In this document: positions 48,736 through 58,283 of the stretch, piece after piece
Position numbering within the stretch: position 1 is the stretch's first letter
Layout of the letters: every line of letters begins with the position of its first letter
From: Tritrichomonas musculus
Taxonomy: Eukaryota > Parabasalia > Tritrichomonadida > Tritrichomonadidae
Length of the DNA stretch: 64,000 bases
NCBI GenBank assembly: GCA_039105265.1
Contig: JAPFFF010000003.1
Coordinates: forward strand, 7,564,001 to 7,628,000
Direction: 5' to 3'
Made by a program: the position numbers and the translations under genes
Notes under the pieces: generated by a model
Database searches by the model: none
The model's input: only the letters and a program-made list of their open reading frames with translations
What the model was told of the DNA's origin: nothing

Positions 48736-48800
48736 TGCGTTCCGGATATATGTCGAACCTAGGATGTTAGGTAGGGAGTTTAACCATTACGACACACGCA
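48736..48800 (-). ncRNA. tRNA-like sequence with A/B boxes (inner Polinton)
   Basis: On minus, 65 nt with paired ends TGCGT/ACGCA, an A-box-like GTCGTAATGGTTAAAC and a B-box-like GGTTCGACA. As with the outer element's segment, it is shorter than a tRNA and its internal arms do not fold normally. It is not claimed to be a functional tRNA. Confidence 0.4.
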
Positions 48801-48929
48801 TAGACAAAGATGGAAACTCGATTTTGAATAAATATAAAACCAAATAAATATTGAAATATATTCTAATAACTCAAATAATATATTCATAATTTAGTTTTAA
48901 AAATAAACCATCCAAAAATATTCTTGTAT

Positions 48930-49002
48930 GGGGTCATAGCTCAATGGAAATATTTGGTGGAAAGTTACATGGTTCGAAAAATAGAAAGTTCGACATTTTT
49001 TA
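48930..49002 (+). ncRNA. Degenerate tRNA-like sequence followed by a T-run
   Basis: GGGGTCATAGCTCAATGG is a near-perfect tRNA 5' half with A box. GGTTCGA (48971-48977) fits a B box, and AAAGTTCGACATTTTTT ends with a pol III-type terminator. The 3' acceptor strand does not pair with GGGGTCA, so it is a decayed or tRNA-derived sequence. Confidence 0.45.
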
Positions 49003-49154
49003 TAAAAATTAATTTTAATAAATTATAACCATAAACTTGTAAAAATAATAAAAAATTTTATCTATCAATTTATTAATAAAATTTTCTTTCACAAATATTA
49101 TAATTTTAAAGGAAAAAATTTTATTTCTCAAATTTGGATGAAAATTTTGGTTGA

Positions 49155-49203
49155 CTTCCGGATCTCTTCCGGATCTCTTCCGGATCTCTTCCGGATCTCT
49201 TCC
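49155..49203. repeat. 11-bp tandem repeat, about 4.5 copies
   Basis: The unit CTTCCGGATCT starts at 49155, 49166, 49177 and 49188, with a partial CTTCC at 49199. It lies in the noncoding right arm of the inner element and is more GC-rich than its surroundings. Confidence 0.9.
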
Positions 49204-49477
49204 ACCACATCAAAATTTAAATTCAAAAAGTGGAGCAAAAATTTTGAAAAATTAATTAAAATCAATAACAAAATAATAAAAATTTAAATTCAAAAAGTGA
49301 AAAATAATATTAAAATATCTTGGTGTCTAGTTAACTTTTTAAGAATATTTTTATAAAATCTTTTCAAAATATTTGAGAGAAAAAAAATATACTTCTGGCA
49401 TAAAAATATTTGAGAGAAAATATTAACTCAATTTCTACTCAATATTTCGAGGTCGTGCCTATACAAGAAATATCGTA

Positions 49478-49701
49478 TTTTCGGGTGTAGAATTCAAAAA
49501 ACACCATTAGAAAGCTCAAAAACTACTCCATACCTTGGAAATGACATTGGTGGAATAGTGAAAGTAGAGGGTGTGTACTTACGATAGGTTTTCAGAGGGT
49601 ATTTGGCCGGGTAGCGAGGCCCAAGCGAAGGTGTACCTGAGCTTGGTGGCGAGCAGTGTAGGCTGGGGTGAAGAATGAATCCCAGCCTATACTATACTAC
49701 T
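49478..49701 (-). repeat. Right TIR of the inner Polinton (224 bp)
   Basis: Inverse of 25655-25878, with no difference noticed on reading. It is followed by TATAT at 49702-49706, the copy of the target duplication at 25650-25654. Confidence 0.93.
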
Positions 49702-52700
49702 TATATACCCCGATCGATTCGCAAAGCTAGTGCTTATTCATTAGAAGGTGAATCAATACCAAATAAACTCAGTCTACAACCCCTTATCGATTGGTGTAAG
49801 AGTACTGAATCTGATATATCGATTCCAGATGATAGTAACGAAGCTGTATCATTGAACTCATGCGTCAACATATGTAAGACATTTCGTGATACTATTAAGG
49901 GTCCATTAGAGTTGTTATCGTATAAGATTCAAGAGGTTGAATCCAATCAACCATCTACTAGCGGAGATAGTGAATTCGATACCGTCGATGGTTATCCCTC
50001 ATACTACGTCAAACATAGTGATATCACCACATACGAACCAACATCAACTGATTCAGTTCAAGATCCAGTCATCATCATGAAGATATCATTACCAGGTGAA
50101 CTCAAGAGTAGGTTTACTACAACGGTTGATGTATTCAAGATTCATATGCGAAATCTATTGATATTGGATTGGCAAGGGAATGTATTGAACGATTTCATCA
50201 TATCATTCGATAACGGCAAATTCATATGTCCAGAGTTGACTCATAACAAAGCTCGTGATTGCTACACATACTCGACTCGTGAACGTGATGATCCAGAGAT
50301 CATGTTCGATAAAGACCTCAACATAGAACCATACTCATGGTATCTCAATGGTGACATGACCATCCATAACTTACTGAATGATGACTCATTAGTATCACGT
50401 AAACCAGTTATCAAATGCGATATCATCGATGCGAAGAACGCGCTGAGATTACAAGAATCTGATGTCTACTATTTCTATCGTCCGTCAATGATCACTTATG
50501 ATGAACATGTTAAGTATGATGATACATTCGGAGACGAGATATTGGAGTATGAATGTGAGTGTTATAAGATGGTTTATAAGATACCATCAACGTATGAGAT
50601 ACCAACTAATCTGACATTCAAGTTCAGTGAATACTGTTTCGGTAATAGATGGTCGTTAACGTGGGATGGTAATAAATGGATCGGTGATGATATTCAAGGT
50701 CGATTCCAGAGTAAGATCATTAGTAAGTGTCAGAAACGTGATCCAAAACCAGATAACTATGGTTCAACTGGTTGTATCATAGCTGTTAAACGAGATACAT
50801 TGAATAGTAGAGCGATTCGTGAAACAAACTCGAATGGACTAGCATATTCGTTACTTCGTACATGTATGCGTGATGATGGTGGTGTATACGAACCGTATAT
50901 CAAGTTCAAAGATGGTTCTGTCGTTAACGGATCTGATTATTCATTGAGTATCGGTTTCACATCAGCTGATTCATCAGTTAAGTTGGATGGATATGATCTC
51001 GCTTCAGTATCATGTACTATCGGTAATTACTCGACATCGAAGTTGAATATCAGTGATATCGAACAGTTATATCTCGATCTGGTTCTACCTGGACAAGAAC
51101 TCGTTAATCGATTATCGTTCACGATTGATGGTGATGAAGTTCATCGCAGTGGTTCCAACGACAATGGTTACGTTGATTTGAAAGGTGCATTGGATACAGT
51201 CGATAGAATCGGTTACGTATGGAGTATGCGATCGAAGAATGACACTGGTCGTGATATCACCTTATATCTACGTCATGACTATACTGATCCAATTGATGAA
51301 GTTAACTGGGATCCATCAACGAACGCGTTCGAGTATATCATTAAACAACAGTTCTATGAAGTATCACCGAATCCGAACGCAGCTACGACACTGTATACTG
51401 ATTTCAACATTACATCATCGAAGATCATCACGGCTGATAATATAACAACAATGAGATCGGATTTGAATCTAGTGACGAACAACGTTGATGTAGTATCATA
51501 CGACGTTAAAGAGGTGAAGAGTAAAGTCGATGCACTTAGTTCAGAAATGGTTGATCAACAATCGAAGACCAAGTATCTACAGAAAGAGGTTGACAAGATC
51601 GATATGAAAGCTAATGTTGGTATCGCGTTGGGTGTAGCTGGATGTGTTATAGGTGCTACTGGATTGGGTGTCGCTGGTAAAGCGTTGTCGTTCGCATCGA
51701 AAGGTGTTGCTAATACAGTCGGTCGTGAGTTGGTGAATACTGTTACGAAGGTTAGTGATGTCGGTGCTGATGTCGTTACAGACATGGCTGGTAAGTTGGT
51801 TGATGAGTTACCGGATATTGGTGCTGATATATTCTTCGGTGATATGGTGTCCGTACCAGTTAGTCGAATGATGAAATCGCGAACGGTGTTATCGAATACA
51901 GATAAACTGAATAAGATAATCGAATGGTGTGATCAAGAGTACGTACCAGTTGAAGATATGACGTTCACTGATGAACTAGATGATCCATCTAAAGTTGCTA
52001 TGACGTTGACATCAACGATGGATATGTGTAAACGCTTCAGACATACGATGAAACCGATGATCAAGACACTAGCACAGACAATGCAGTTATCGAGAGACGA
52101 TGTAATTGATATTGTTGGTAAGATTGATGGTATAGACAAGAACATCAAACTCGTTGCGGAAGATATTATCACTGATGGATCGATTAGAGTTAAACTCATG
52201 GTAAGAACAATAAGTGAGTTCAATGATGTTGATTATGATGAACAGTATGTTTCATTAACGATCACTAATGGTGTCATATCTGAATATAATGGTACTGATA
52301 CATTTCCATCAGCTACAATGGATGACTCTTCAACACAGATCTCTATATTGAATCCACTACACGTTCAAGTCACTGGTATCACGATTAAAGAGAACACATT
52401 GATCAGACACTTGGAGTTCACTACTGATGATATAGCATATACGTGTGATATAGATGCGTTACAAAAGAAGATAGATTCATTACATGATCAACTCGAACAG
52501 AATGATAAGTCATTGGCTACTACACTGAATGAGTTTCCGACTGTAGATGAAGTTAACACAGCGTTGGATACAGTTAAGAATGAATCTGATAGTAAGTATC
52601 GAAGCAAAAATGATTTGATATATAAAGATGCTGTCGATGTACCATTTGAAAATGTACAAGATAGTTCGGGATCATGGGAGGTCAAAATCAAATTGATCAG

Positions 52701-53517
52701 TGGAATTCGCCTTGTTGGAACAATATCAAATAACGATGGTTTTGTAAAAGAGTTTGATTATATGTTTGACTATGATGGTGTTATTACTGATGATGGAGAT
52801 GTTAATGTCGCTTTTGAAATTGATGGAACAACCTATAACTTGATCTATTATAAAAGCGATAGTAATGGTCTGTGCTTTTATATCGATAATGGGGAAGACT
52901 ATTTCGATACCAAATTAATATCAGCGGAAAGAATATTGAAACAAGATACAATAGCATTGAAAAGTGAGATTCCTGAACCTGTTGATTTGACCAATTATGC
53001 TACTATGAGTGATCTCGATGGATATGCGTTGAAGAGTGAGTTACCAAACATTGATGTTAGCAATGTCAGAGCATATGACGATCTATCATACTGTTCTATT
53101 GATAAGACATCGTTGACGATAGGTGTCACTGGAACTTTAAAATTACCATCGATTCTCCCTTTCACGGAAGGTGCACATATTGTAGTCGATGCCGTATTTG
53201 ATGATGGTACTGAACATCTCGACTTCATATTCAAAACCAATTCCAGTACCAGTGATACGCATACAATGATTTACAACGTGAATGGAACTGAAGCTGTAAT
53301 TAGATATCAAGACTACACGATAAACTGGAATAACAGTACTGGTGAGTTCACTATCAAAGGTTTCATGAAACATAAAGGTAAGAACCCATTAGAATATAGA
53401 AATTTACGTGCTGATACCGGTGATCATCATGATTCGTTGGCGTTGAATAGTCAAATCGAACAACTATGGAGTTACATCGCAGCGTTAGAAACACGATTAG
53501 CTGCACTCGAATCTTAA
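49702..53517 (+). pseudogene. Fibre-like gene, part right of the nested insertion (outer Polinton)
   Basis: It starts at the right target duplication. The modules read in order. First is a helical module (PLIDWCKSTESD...VNICKTFRDTIKG), then a NUMOD4-like phrase (FDTVDGYPSYYVKHSDITTYEP). ESDVYYFYRPS...WDGNKWIGDD, QQFYEVSP...ADNITTMRSDLN and a Gly/Ala-rich hydrophobic stretch follow. Next come a second copy of the helical module type (EWCDQEYVP...DMCKRFRHTMK), coiled coils, a segment nearly identical to one in the inner element (52595-53043), a beta-rich region, and a final coiled coil (SQIEQLWSYIAALETRLAALES). Modules found here are spread over two separate genes in the inner element. Confidence 0.7.
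52595..53043 (+). repeat. Fibre module nearly identical to 26410-26860 (minus)
   Basis: About 450 bp coding for the VPFENVQDSSGSWEVKIKL to ALKSEL part match the inner element's fibre gene with only scattered differences. The flanking parts of both genes, and the other shared genes, differ at most synonymous sites. Codon use in this block also follows the inner element's style. It marks a recent exchange of one domain between two Polinton lineages. Confidence 0.85.
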
Positions 53518-53573
53518 ACCAAAAATAGATGAATCGTTATTTTTGAACTCATCCGCCACCGATTCGCTGTCGC

Positions 53574-54101
53574 TCATACGACTACATACTTCAGACATAA
53601 GTGATATACATTGACGAGATCATTGAACTCTTTGTTATAGACTTGTTTGAAGTCAGTGACTATCTCACCAGACTCAGTAACGATCTTAATAGCATCGATC
53701 TTCTGTATTGGTGATACTTTCGCGACACAACATCCAGGATTATCATCAGTGTATATCTCAACATCACCACCTGTAACTGATTTGATGATTGATGCTAGAT
53801 CTTGTTGTGGAACGATGATGGTATGTTTACTGATGAGATTACTGATCAGAGCTTTATCTTGATCGAGTAGTATCTTCGCGTATGTTTCTAGAATGAGTGA
53901 TCGGACATCAACTTTCTCTAACTCCGTTGACGGTGCATCGTTAAGTGTAATATCACGAGTGATGACTATATCTTCTTTACCATCATCACGTTTATTGATG
54001 AAGATGTTGTTATTGATATTGTTATTGGATTGCGATGCTGATGTCGGTTCGAGTGAAACATTTGCATTGACTCCAGTGTTGAGTGACCTCTTCTTAATCA
54101 T
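53574..54101 (-). CDS. Conserved protein of unknown function (outer copy, 175 aa from the conserved start)
   Basis: The ATG at 54101 (MIKKRSLNTGVNANVSLEP) matches the start of the inner homologue at 39487-40014. An in-frame ATG at 54122 would add seven residues. The order is an Asn-rich arm, then LILETYAKILLDQDKALISNLISK and a C-terminal FKQVYNKEFNDLVNVYHLCLK. It is convergent with the fibre gene (56 bp between stops) and starts the minus-strand virion block. Function unknown. Confidence 0.65.
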   Translation of the reverse strand: MIKKRSLNTGVNANVSLEPTSASQSNNNINNNIFINKRDDGKEDIVITRDITLNDAPSTELEKVDVRSLILETYAKILLDQDKALISNLISKHTIIVPQQDLASIIKSVTGGDVEIYTDDNPGCCVAKVSPIQKIDAIKIVTESGEIVTDFKQVYNKEFNDLVNVYHLCLKYVVV

Positions 54102-54179
54102 TTCATTGATTTTAAAATACATGGAATCCGTTGATCAATACCCAAAGGGATAGTCCGTCTAGCGGATTTGCATAGCAAA

Positions 54180-54368
54180 TCAATACGAGTTAACATCATC
54201 TTTATAGAGTATCAACTGTTTAGCATTGACTCGTTTCGATGATCCATCTGTTGCTGATAGATTCTCTTTACGATGAGTCGCTGGATGACGATATTCGGGT
54301 TTCGTTATTGGTGGAGTCGGAGTCGTGTGTTGTTTATGAGACATTACTTGAACTGATTTACCGGACAT
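54180..54368 (-). CDS. Small Pro/His/Lys-rich protein (62 aa)
   Basis: It starts MSGKSVQVMSHKQHTTPTPPITKPEYRH. It is basic and low complexity, with weak similarity to the central part of the inner 142-aa protein (40043-40471). A good promoter-like T-run (TTTATTTTTACTGAAAATG) supports it as real. It lies between the 175-aa gene and MCP. A virion accessory role is a guess. Confidence 0.45.
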   Translation of the reverse strand: MSGKSVQVMSHKQHTTPTPPITKPEYRHPATHRKENLSATDGSSKRVNAKQLILYKDDVNSY

Positions 54369-54456
54369 TTTCAGTAAAAATAAACTGATACAACAGAGTT
54401 CATAAATGAAGGTACTTAGATGAATTCTATTAAATATAGATTGACCGTAATTTCAT

Positions 54457-56073
54457 TTAACGACTTGTAATATCGTATGGACCTAATTCAACAACAGGCG
54501 GCATACCATTTGGTTGAACATGAATGGATATGACAGTATCTTGTAACAATCCCATAACAGGTGGAGTTGTCATAGCTGGTTGAACGAAATCATTAGGGTT
54601 ATTACCACCAGCACCATCTGGTACGGTAGCGGGTAGATCGCATACGATTTCATATGTGATTGGAGTGTTAGATGTCTGACCTTGTTGGAATGTGTTATCG
54701 GTTTCAGTTGGGAGTCCGATGAAGAATGATGTTCTATCATAGCTAACTCTTCCAGTACTAACACTAGCAGCCCTTGGATTCGTTAATGATTGAACCACCT
54801 CTTTGTTGAGTCCAGTCTGTTCACCGTTAACATTCATAGCGTTCTGACATAATTCAATGAACATGGGATCGGAACCATCTGTAGCGAATGGAATTGTTGG
54901 AACAACACCGTAACCACCACATCGTAATTGGAAATTACTGAACTGCGGGTTCTTGAATACAGTATGATGAGTTGATCTTAATGGAAACAAGAAGAATATT
55001 GAATCAACAAATCGTGGAGTGATTGTTTGAGTACTTGAACAACGACCAGCATGATTGAGTGGTTTACTCATGGTTGTGAATGTTAATATCTGAGTTGGAA
55101 AGATGAGTTCTTGTTGAGTGTATCGTTGAACGAGTGATTGATATATATCTCCATCAATACCGAAATTTGGGATAACACTATAACTGTCAACAATCTCATA
55201 ATTACGATCAACTGTAAGAGTTATCTGCGCAGTAGTTAGATTCTCTGCACCATTGTTACTATTCCATATACTAGCTGGATCTCCGATTTGAGTGAACTCA
55301 TTAGTAATGGGATTTATATTGAATTGAACGAAATTAACTGGATCATGTACGAATTCATCATGTATACCAACTGGACACCAAACCAAACCCTGTGTACCGA
55401 ACATAACTTTGAGTTCTAATTTACCTGCGAATGAGGGTAAGTATTTGATGTTACTTAATGGTAGGAATCGTCTGAGATCGATCTTCAATGGGATCGTGAT
55501 ATTATTATAATTTACGTTCGCGTTTTGAAGTGATAAGAAGTATCCACAACGAGCTTGATCGAATTTGCGTTTAAATATATCTTTATGACGAACTTTGGAG
55601 TAGATATCAGCTTGTTTTGATGTTTCGTTAGCACCACATGCTGTGATGAATGACTCTTCTGGACCGAAGTTCTGAGTGTAAATAGAGATACCATTAGCTA
55701 AGATTTCATATTTTTCAACTGAATCCATAGCATCTTTGAATCCGAGCCATATACCATTAAAATCATGACCATGCATATTATCTAAAGCTGTTACAAGACC
55801 TGCACTCAAATGCGCGTTCGGAATGTGTAGTTTAGCTTTGATGAATCCGTTATAGATATCAGCAGTGTTATCACATGTCGGACTGATAATGAATGTAGTG
55901 AATGAACCAGCGTGAATGGGTGCTGATGGACTGTACGAAGCTTGCGCATCGATAACGTACTTCTTGTTAGTGTCTGACATGGCTATAGCATTATCGACTA
56001 TATCGAAATAACTAGCCACTTGAGTATTTACTTCAGCTGATGTCTTGTGAAAGACTTCGTTGTTGAATGTCAT
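54457..56073 (-). CDS. Major capsid protein, double jelly-roll (outer Polinton)
   Basis: 538 aa starting MTFNNEVFHKTSAEVNTQVASYFDIVDNAIAMSDT. It shares with the inner MCP the SYSPSAPIHAGSFTT segment, GFKDAMDSVEKYEI, RRFLPLSNIKYLPSFAGKLELK, PRFVDSIFFLFPLRSTHHTVFKNP and the end VISIHVQPNGMPPVVELGPYDITSR. Length is as expected. The start reads CAAGTAAATG with a TATTTTT block upstream. It would build the hexons of the virion. Confidence 0.88.
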   Translation of the reverse strand: MTFNNEVFHKTSAEVNTQVASYFDIVDNAIAMSDTNKKYVIDAQASYSPSAPIHAGSFTTFIISPTCDNTADIYNGFIKAKLHIPNAHLSAGLVTALDNMHGHDFNGIWLGFKDAMDSVEKYEILANGISIYTQNFGPEESFITACGANETSKQADIYSKVRHKDIFKRKFDQARCGYFLSLQNANVNYNNITIPLKIDLRRFLPLSNIKYLPSFAGKLELKVMFGTQGLVWCPVGIHDEFVHDPVNFVQFNINPITNEFTQIGDPASIWNSNNGAENLTTAQITLTVDRNYEIVDSYSVIPNFGIDGDIYQSLVQRYTQQELIFPTQILTFTTMSKPLNHAGRCSSTQTITPRFVDSIFFLFPLRSTHHTVFKNPQFSNFQLRCGGYGVVPTIPFATDGSDPMFIELCQNAMNVNGEQTGLNKEVVQSLTNPRAASVSTGRVSYDRTSFFIGLPTETDNTFQQGQTSNTPITYEIVCDLPATVPDGAGGNNPNDFVQPAMTTPPVMGLLQDTVISIHVQPNGMPPVVELGPYDITSR

Positions 56074-56118
56074 TTACTTGACAGAAAAATACAGGGGTTT
56101 AAGTCGACGGATTCATAC

Positions 56119-56715
56119 TTAGCGTCGTATACGTGATCGAAATATGGGTTGTTCAATGACTGGTTCTGGTTCAACTGGTTCAACTGGTTGCGGTTCAACT
56201 GGTTTCGATTGTGATTCTGGTTCTGGTTCAACTGACTCTGGAAACATTTCAGGTACATATCGACTACGAATACGCGATTTCGATAACTCTTTGTTGACGA
56301 CATGTTTGATATACTGTTTCTGCTCTTTCTTGAATCTATCATTGCGGATCTCTTCACCGAGATTACGTAACTGTTCGAGTATTTCGAGATTAATCGTTGA
56401 ATCTGGTCTAGTTGATGGAATCGTACTACTAGATGTTCGCGGTCTACGTTGTTTGATTACAGGTGGTGGTGTTGATTCAGTTTCAGACTCGACATCGTTA
56501 GTAACATCGACAGACTGTTTATCAACATCGACATCGACAGACTGTTTATCAACATCGTTATTGGTTTGATCTTCTAATTTAGTCTCCCTCAACTTGACTA
56601 TATATTTACCTTCTTTCTTGGTCGGAAACACTTCATATTCAGGATCTTCAATCCCTTGCAACCATCGTTGAATGATTTGATTTCGTTTCACTCCACGTAC
56701 GTACTTAGAACTCAT
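56119..56715 (-). CDS. Conserved capsid-block protein (198 aa, outer copy)
   Basis: N-terminal domain SKYVRGVKRNQIIQRWLQG then EDPEYEVFPTKKEGKYIVKLRE, homologous to the inner 187-aa protein. A Thr/Asp-rich repeat follows, in which a DVDKQSV unit occurs twice. A helical block (INLEILEQLRNLGEEIRNDRFKKEQKQYI) and a Pro/Glu tail with repeated PVEPQPVEPVEPEP end it. The repeats are also visible at DNA level. Likely an internal virion protein. Position between MCP and the small basic gene is conserved. Confidence 0.65.
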   Translation of the reverse strand: MSSKYVRGVKRNQIIQRWLQGIEDPEYEVFPTKKEGKYIVKLRETKLEDQTNNDVDKQSVDVDVDKQSVDVTNDVESETESTPPPVIKQRRPRTSSSTIPSTRPDSTINLEILEQLRNLGEEIRNDRFKKEQKQYIKHVVNKELSKSRIRSRYVPEMFPESVEPEPESQSKPVEPQPVEPVEPEPVIEQPIFRSRIRR

Positions 56716-56752
56716 TTGAATTAAACAAAAACATTATCATCACTGACAATAC

Positions 56753-56980
56753 TCACTTATGTTTGGATTTACGAGTTTTGGATTTGCGTTTACTGGTTTT
56801 GATATACGGTACCGTTACATCATGAGTATTAGTGTTATCGTGATATTGTTTCGTTGAAGATCGCGGTCTAGTGACTTCGTTATACATGGTACCAGGTCCA
56901 GATACGATAACAGAATTACTCGATCTATATGCATTTGTTCGATCTCTGCTTCCGCAAATTGTTCGATCTCTACCACTCAT
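56753..56980 (-). CDS. Small Arg/Ser/Lys-rich basic protein (75 aa)
   Basis: MSGRDRTICGSRDRTNAYRSSNSVIVSGPGTMYNE, ending with a KTSKRKSKTRKSKHK tail. The tail resembles the basic end of the inner 177-aa virion protein, and the middle resembles the N-terminus of the inner 142-aa protein. This gives the impression of pieces redistributed among small virion genes. The start context is ATCATAAATG. DNA condensation inside the virion is plausible. Confidence 0.5.
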   Translation of the reverse strand: MSGRDRTICGSRDRTNAYRSSNSVIVSGPGTMYNEVTRPRSSTKQYHDNTNTHDVTVPYIKTSKRKSKTRKSKHK

Positions 56981-56990
56981 TTATGATTCA

Positions 56991-57395
56991 TTAAATACCT
57001 CTGAACGGAATCGCATTATTTGATCTCTTTCGTGAATCTACTGCAGCTTGTGCTGTTGATGATCCACCTTGTTTTAATTCGCCACGCGCGAACTGTTCAC
57101 TGATCTTCACGAGCTTGTCTTTGACCGACCCCTTTGGCATGTGACTGAATATGTTTGCACCTGCTGATGTAATAGCACCTAACGTTGGATTGAATGCAGT
57201 AGCGAATGGTGTTATCGCATGTAGCATAGTACCGACAGCTTTCGGATTATTCATAGCATAATTCTTGGCTCCAATGAGCCCTTTCTTGGTCGCATTCCAT
57301 ACTCTATGAGCGACGTTTTTAGCACCGATGAGCCCCTGATGGACATCACTTTTAAGTCTATTCCAACCGCTTGTAACGAAACTCTTGAATCCCAT
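56991..57395 (-). CDS. Small amphipathic virion protein, pVI/pX-like (134 aa)
   Basis: MGFKSFVTSGWNRLKSDVHQGLIGAKNVAHRVW, then a second GLIGAKN repeat, a hydrophobic Ala/Thr/Ile region (LHAITPFATAFNPTLGAITSAG) and a moderately charged end. Glycine at position 2 might allow myristoylation (MGFKSF). Same place and character as the inner 177-aa protein, with little strict identity. A membrane-penetration peptide is the working idea. Confidence 0.55.
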   Translation of the reverse strand: MGFKSFVTSGWNRLKSDVHQGLIGAKNVAHRVWNATKKGLIGAKNYAMNNPKAVGTMLHAITPFATAFNPTLGAITSAGANIFSHMPKGSVKDKLVKISEQFARGELKQGGSSTAQAAVDSRKRSNNAIPFRGI

Positions 57396-57421
57396 GTTTC
57401 TAAGTTACAAAACAAACCAAT

Positions 57422-58273
57422 TTATTGTTCAAAGTGTGATTCGTTGGCAGTGATATTGATGATAAACCGATCATGTTGACCCTTATGATTTAGATATTCG
57501 ATTGTCGTTGACTTGATATCGAGATTGTTTGGAGTCTGTTGTAACATCGATGTGAAATCTTCTTTACTGAAACCGCTATAGCATATGATATCAGTGGCCA
57601 ATCGTTTAACATTCAGATGAACGAATCGTAATGTTTGAACAGCTATGATACAAGTCAGATTGAAGTGTCTCGTTTTCGTTAGTAACCGACATAGTTCACT
57701 GTTACCGTTCTTCAGTAATGGGGATCCAGCAGCGTCATCTAATACGAGTAACGTGTTGAACGGATACGATGCGGTCTGATACTGAACTAACTTGGATGCT
57801 ATATATGCTATTCGATCTTCGATTTCCATTAACGAGTGTTTCTGGATGATTCTAGCCATTTCTTCATTAGTTTCAACCATTTTGGATAGCACATGTTTGA
57901 CCATCGCATAGTATTTGAGTTTACGTCGTAGATGTCGTTTAAGATATGGAAGTAGATTCTCTTCTTTGATGTAATCGATAGGGGTCTTCACATTCTTGGA
58001 TAGTACTTCAGCTGTTTTATCGAGTTTACCAGACGTGGAACAGAATATGATCTTACTGTAATACGGTTTTGTGAATAGTCGTTCAGTTATCATGATGTGT
58101 CGCCAGATCCAAAACGATTTACCAGCTCCCATCTTACCGATTAGAAAGTAGATACCGTTTGACGAGAATGGATATTCAGGAGCGAGTGGTTTAATCAACG
58201 CCATTTCGATATCACGTTGATTCTTACGTAATGTGTCTTCGATTAGATCTTCAACTTTCTTGATTTGAGTCAT
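57422..58273 (-). CDS. A32/FtsK-type genome-packaging ATPase (outer Polinton)
   Basis: 283 aa. Walker A FLIGKMGAGKSFW, Walker B TLLVLDDAAGS, then LLTKTRHFNLTCIIAVQT and RLATDIICYSGFSKEDF. It aligns with the inner ATPase over the full length. The start reads CTATAAATG in the tight 10-bp gap to the integrase gene. It would drive genome packaging. Confidence 0.92.
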   Translation of the reverse strand: MTQIKKVEDLIEDTLRKNQRDIEMALIKPLAPEYPFSSNGIYFLIGKMGAGKSFWIWRHIMITERLFTKPYYSKIIFCSTSGKLDKTAEVLSKNVKTPIDYIKEENLLPYLKRHLRRKLKYYAMVKHVLSKMVETNEEMARIIQKHSLMEIEDRIAYIASKLVQYQTASYPFNTLLVLDDAAGSPLLKNGNSELCRLLTKTRHFNLTCIIAVQTLRFVHLNVKRLATDIICYSGFSKEDFTSMLQQTPNNLDIKSTTIEYLNHKGQHDRFIINITANESHFEQ

Positions 58274-58283
58274 TTATAGTAAG

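Larger units (their letters stand above)
48450..49477. other. Noncoding right arm of the inner Polinton
   Basis: No ORF. It contains, in order, a possible long-stem RNA (48495-48607), a minus-strand tRNA-like segment (48736-48800), a plus-strand tRNA-like segment with T-run (48930-49002), and an 11-bp tandem repeat (49155-49203). The rest is very AT-rich. Several blocks of AAAATTTAAATTCAAAAAGTG repeat near 49210 and 49280. Confidence 0.6.
25655..49701. mobile_element. Inner Polinton/Maverick (24.0 kb), nested
   Basis: It has 224-bp inverted termini (25655-25878 and 49478-49701) that read as identical, starting AGTAGTATAG, and is flanked by the 5-bp direct repeat TATAT (25650-25654 and 49702-49706). 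Parts on minus are three fibre-type genes and, from 39176 to 48449, the basic zipper-like protein, virion proteins, two HNH genes, major capsid, ATPase, integrase and penton-like protein. PolB and a 243-aa protein are on plus, with a GIY-YIG gene on minus beside them. It looks whole, with no break noticed in any core gene. Identical termini and an exact target duplication point to a young insertion. Confidence 0.95.

Noticed and set aside
48930-49002. Functional tRNA call
   Set aside because: The 5' half is tRNA-like, but acceptor and T-arms do not pair, so it is listed only as tRNA-like.
49155-49203. Possible CRISPR-like array
   Set aside because: Units are 11 bp and directly adjacent with no spacers, so it is a simple tandem repeat.
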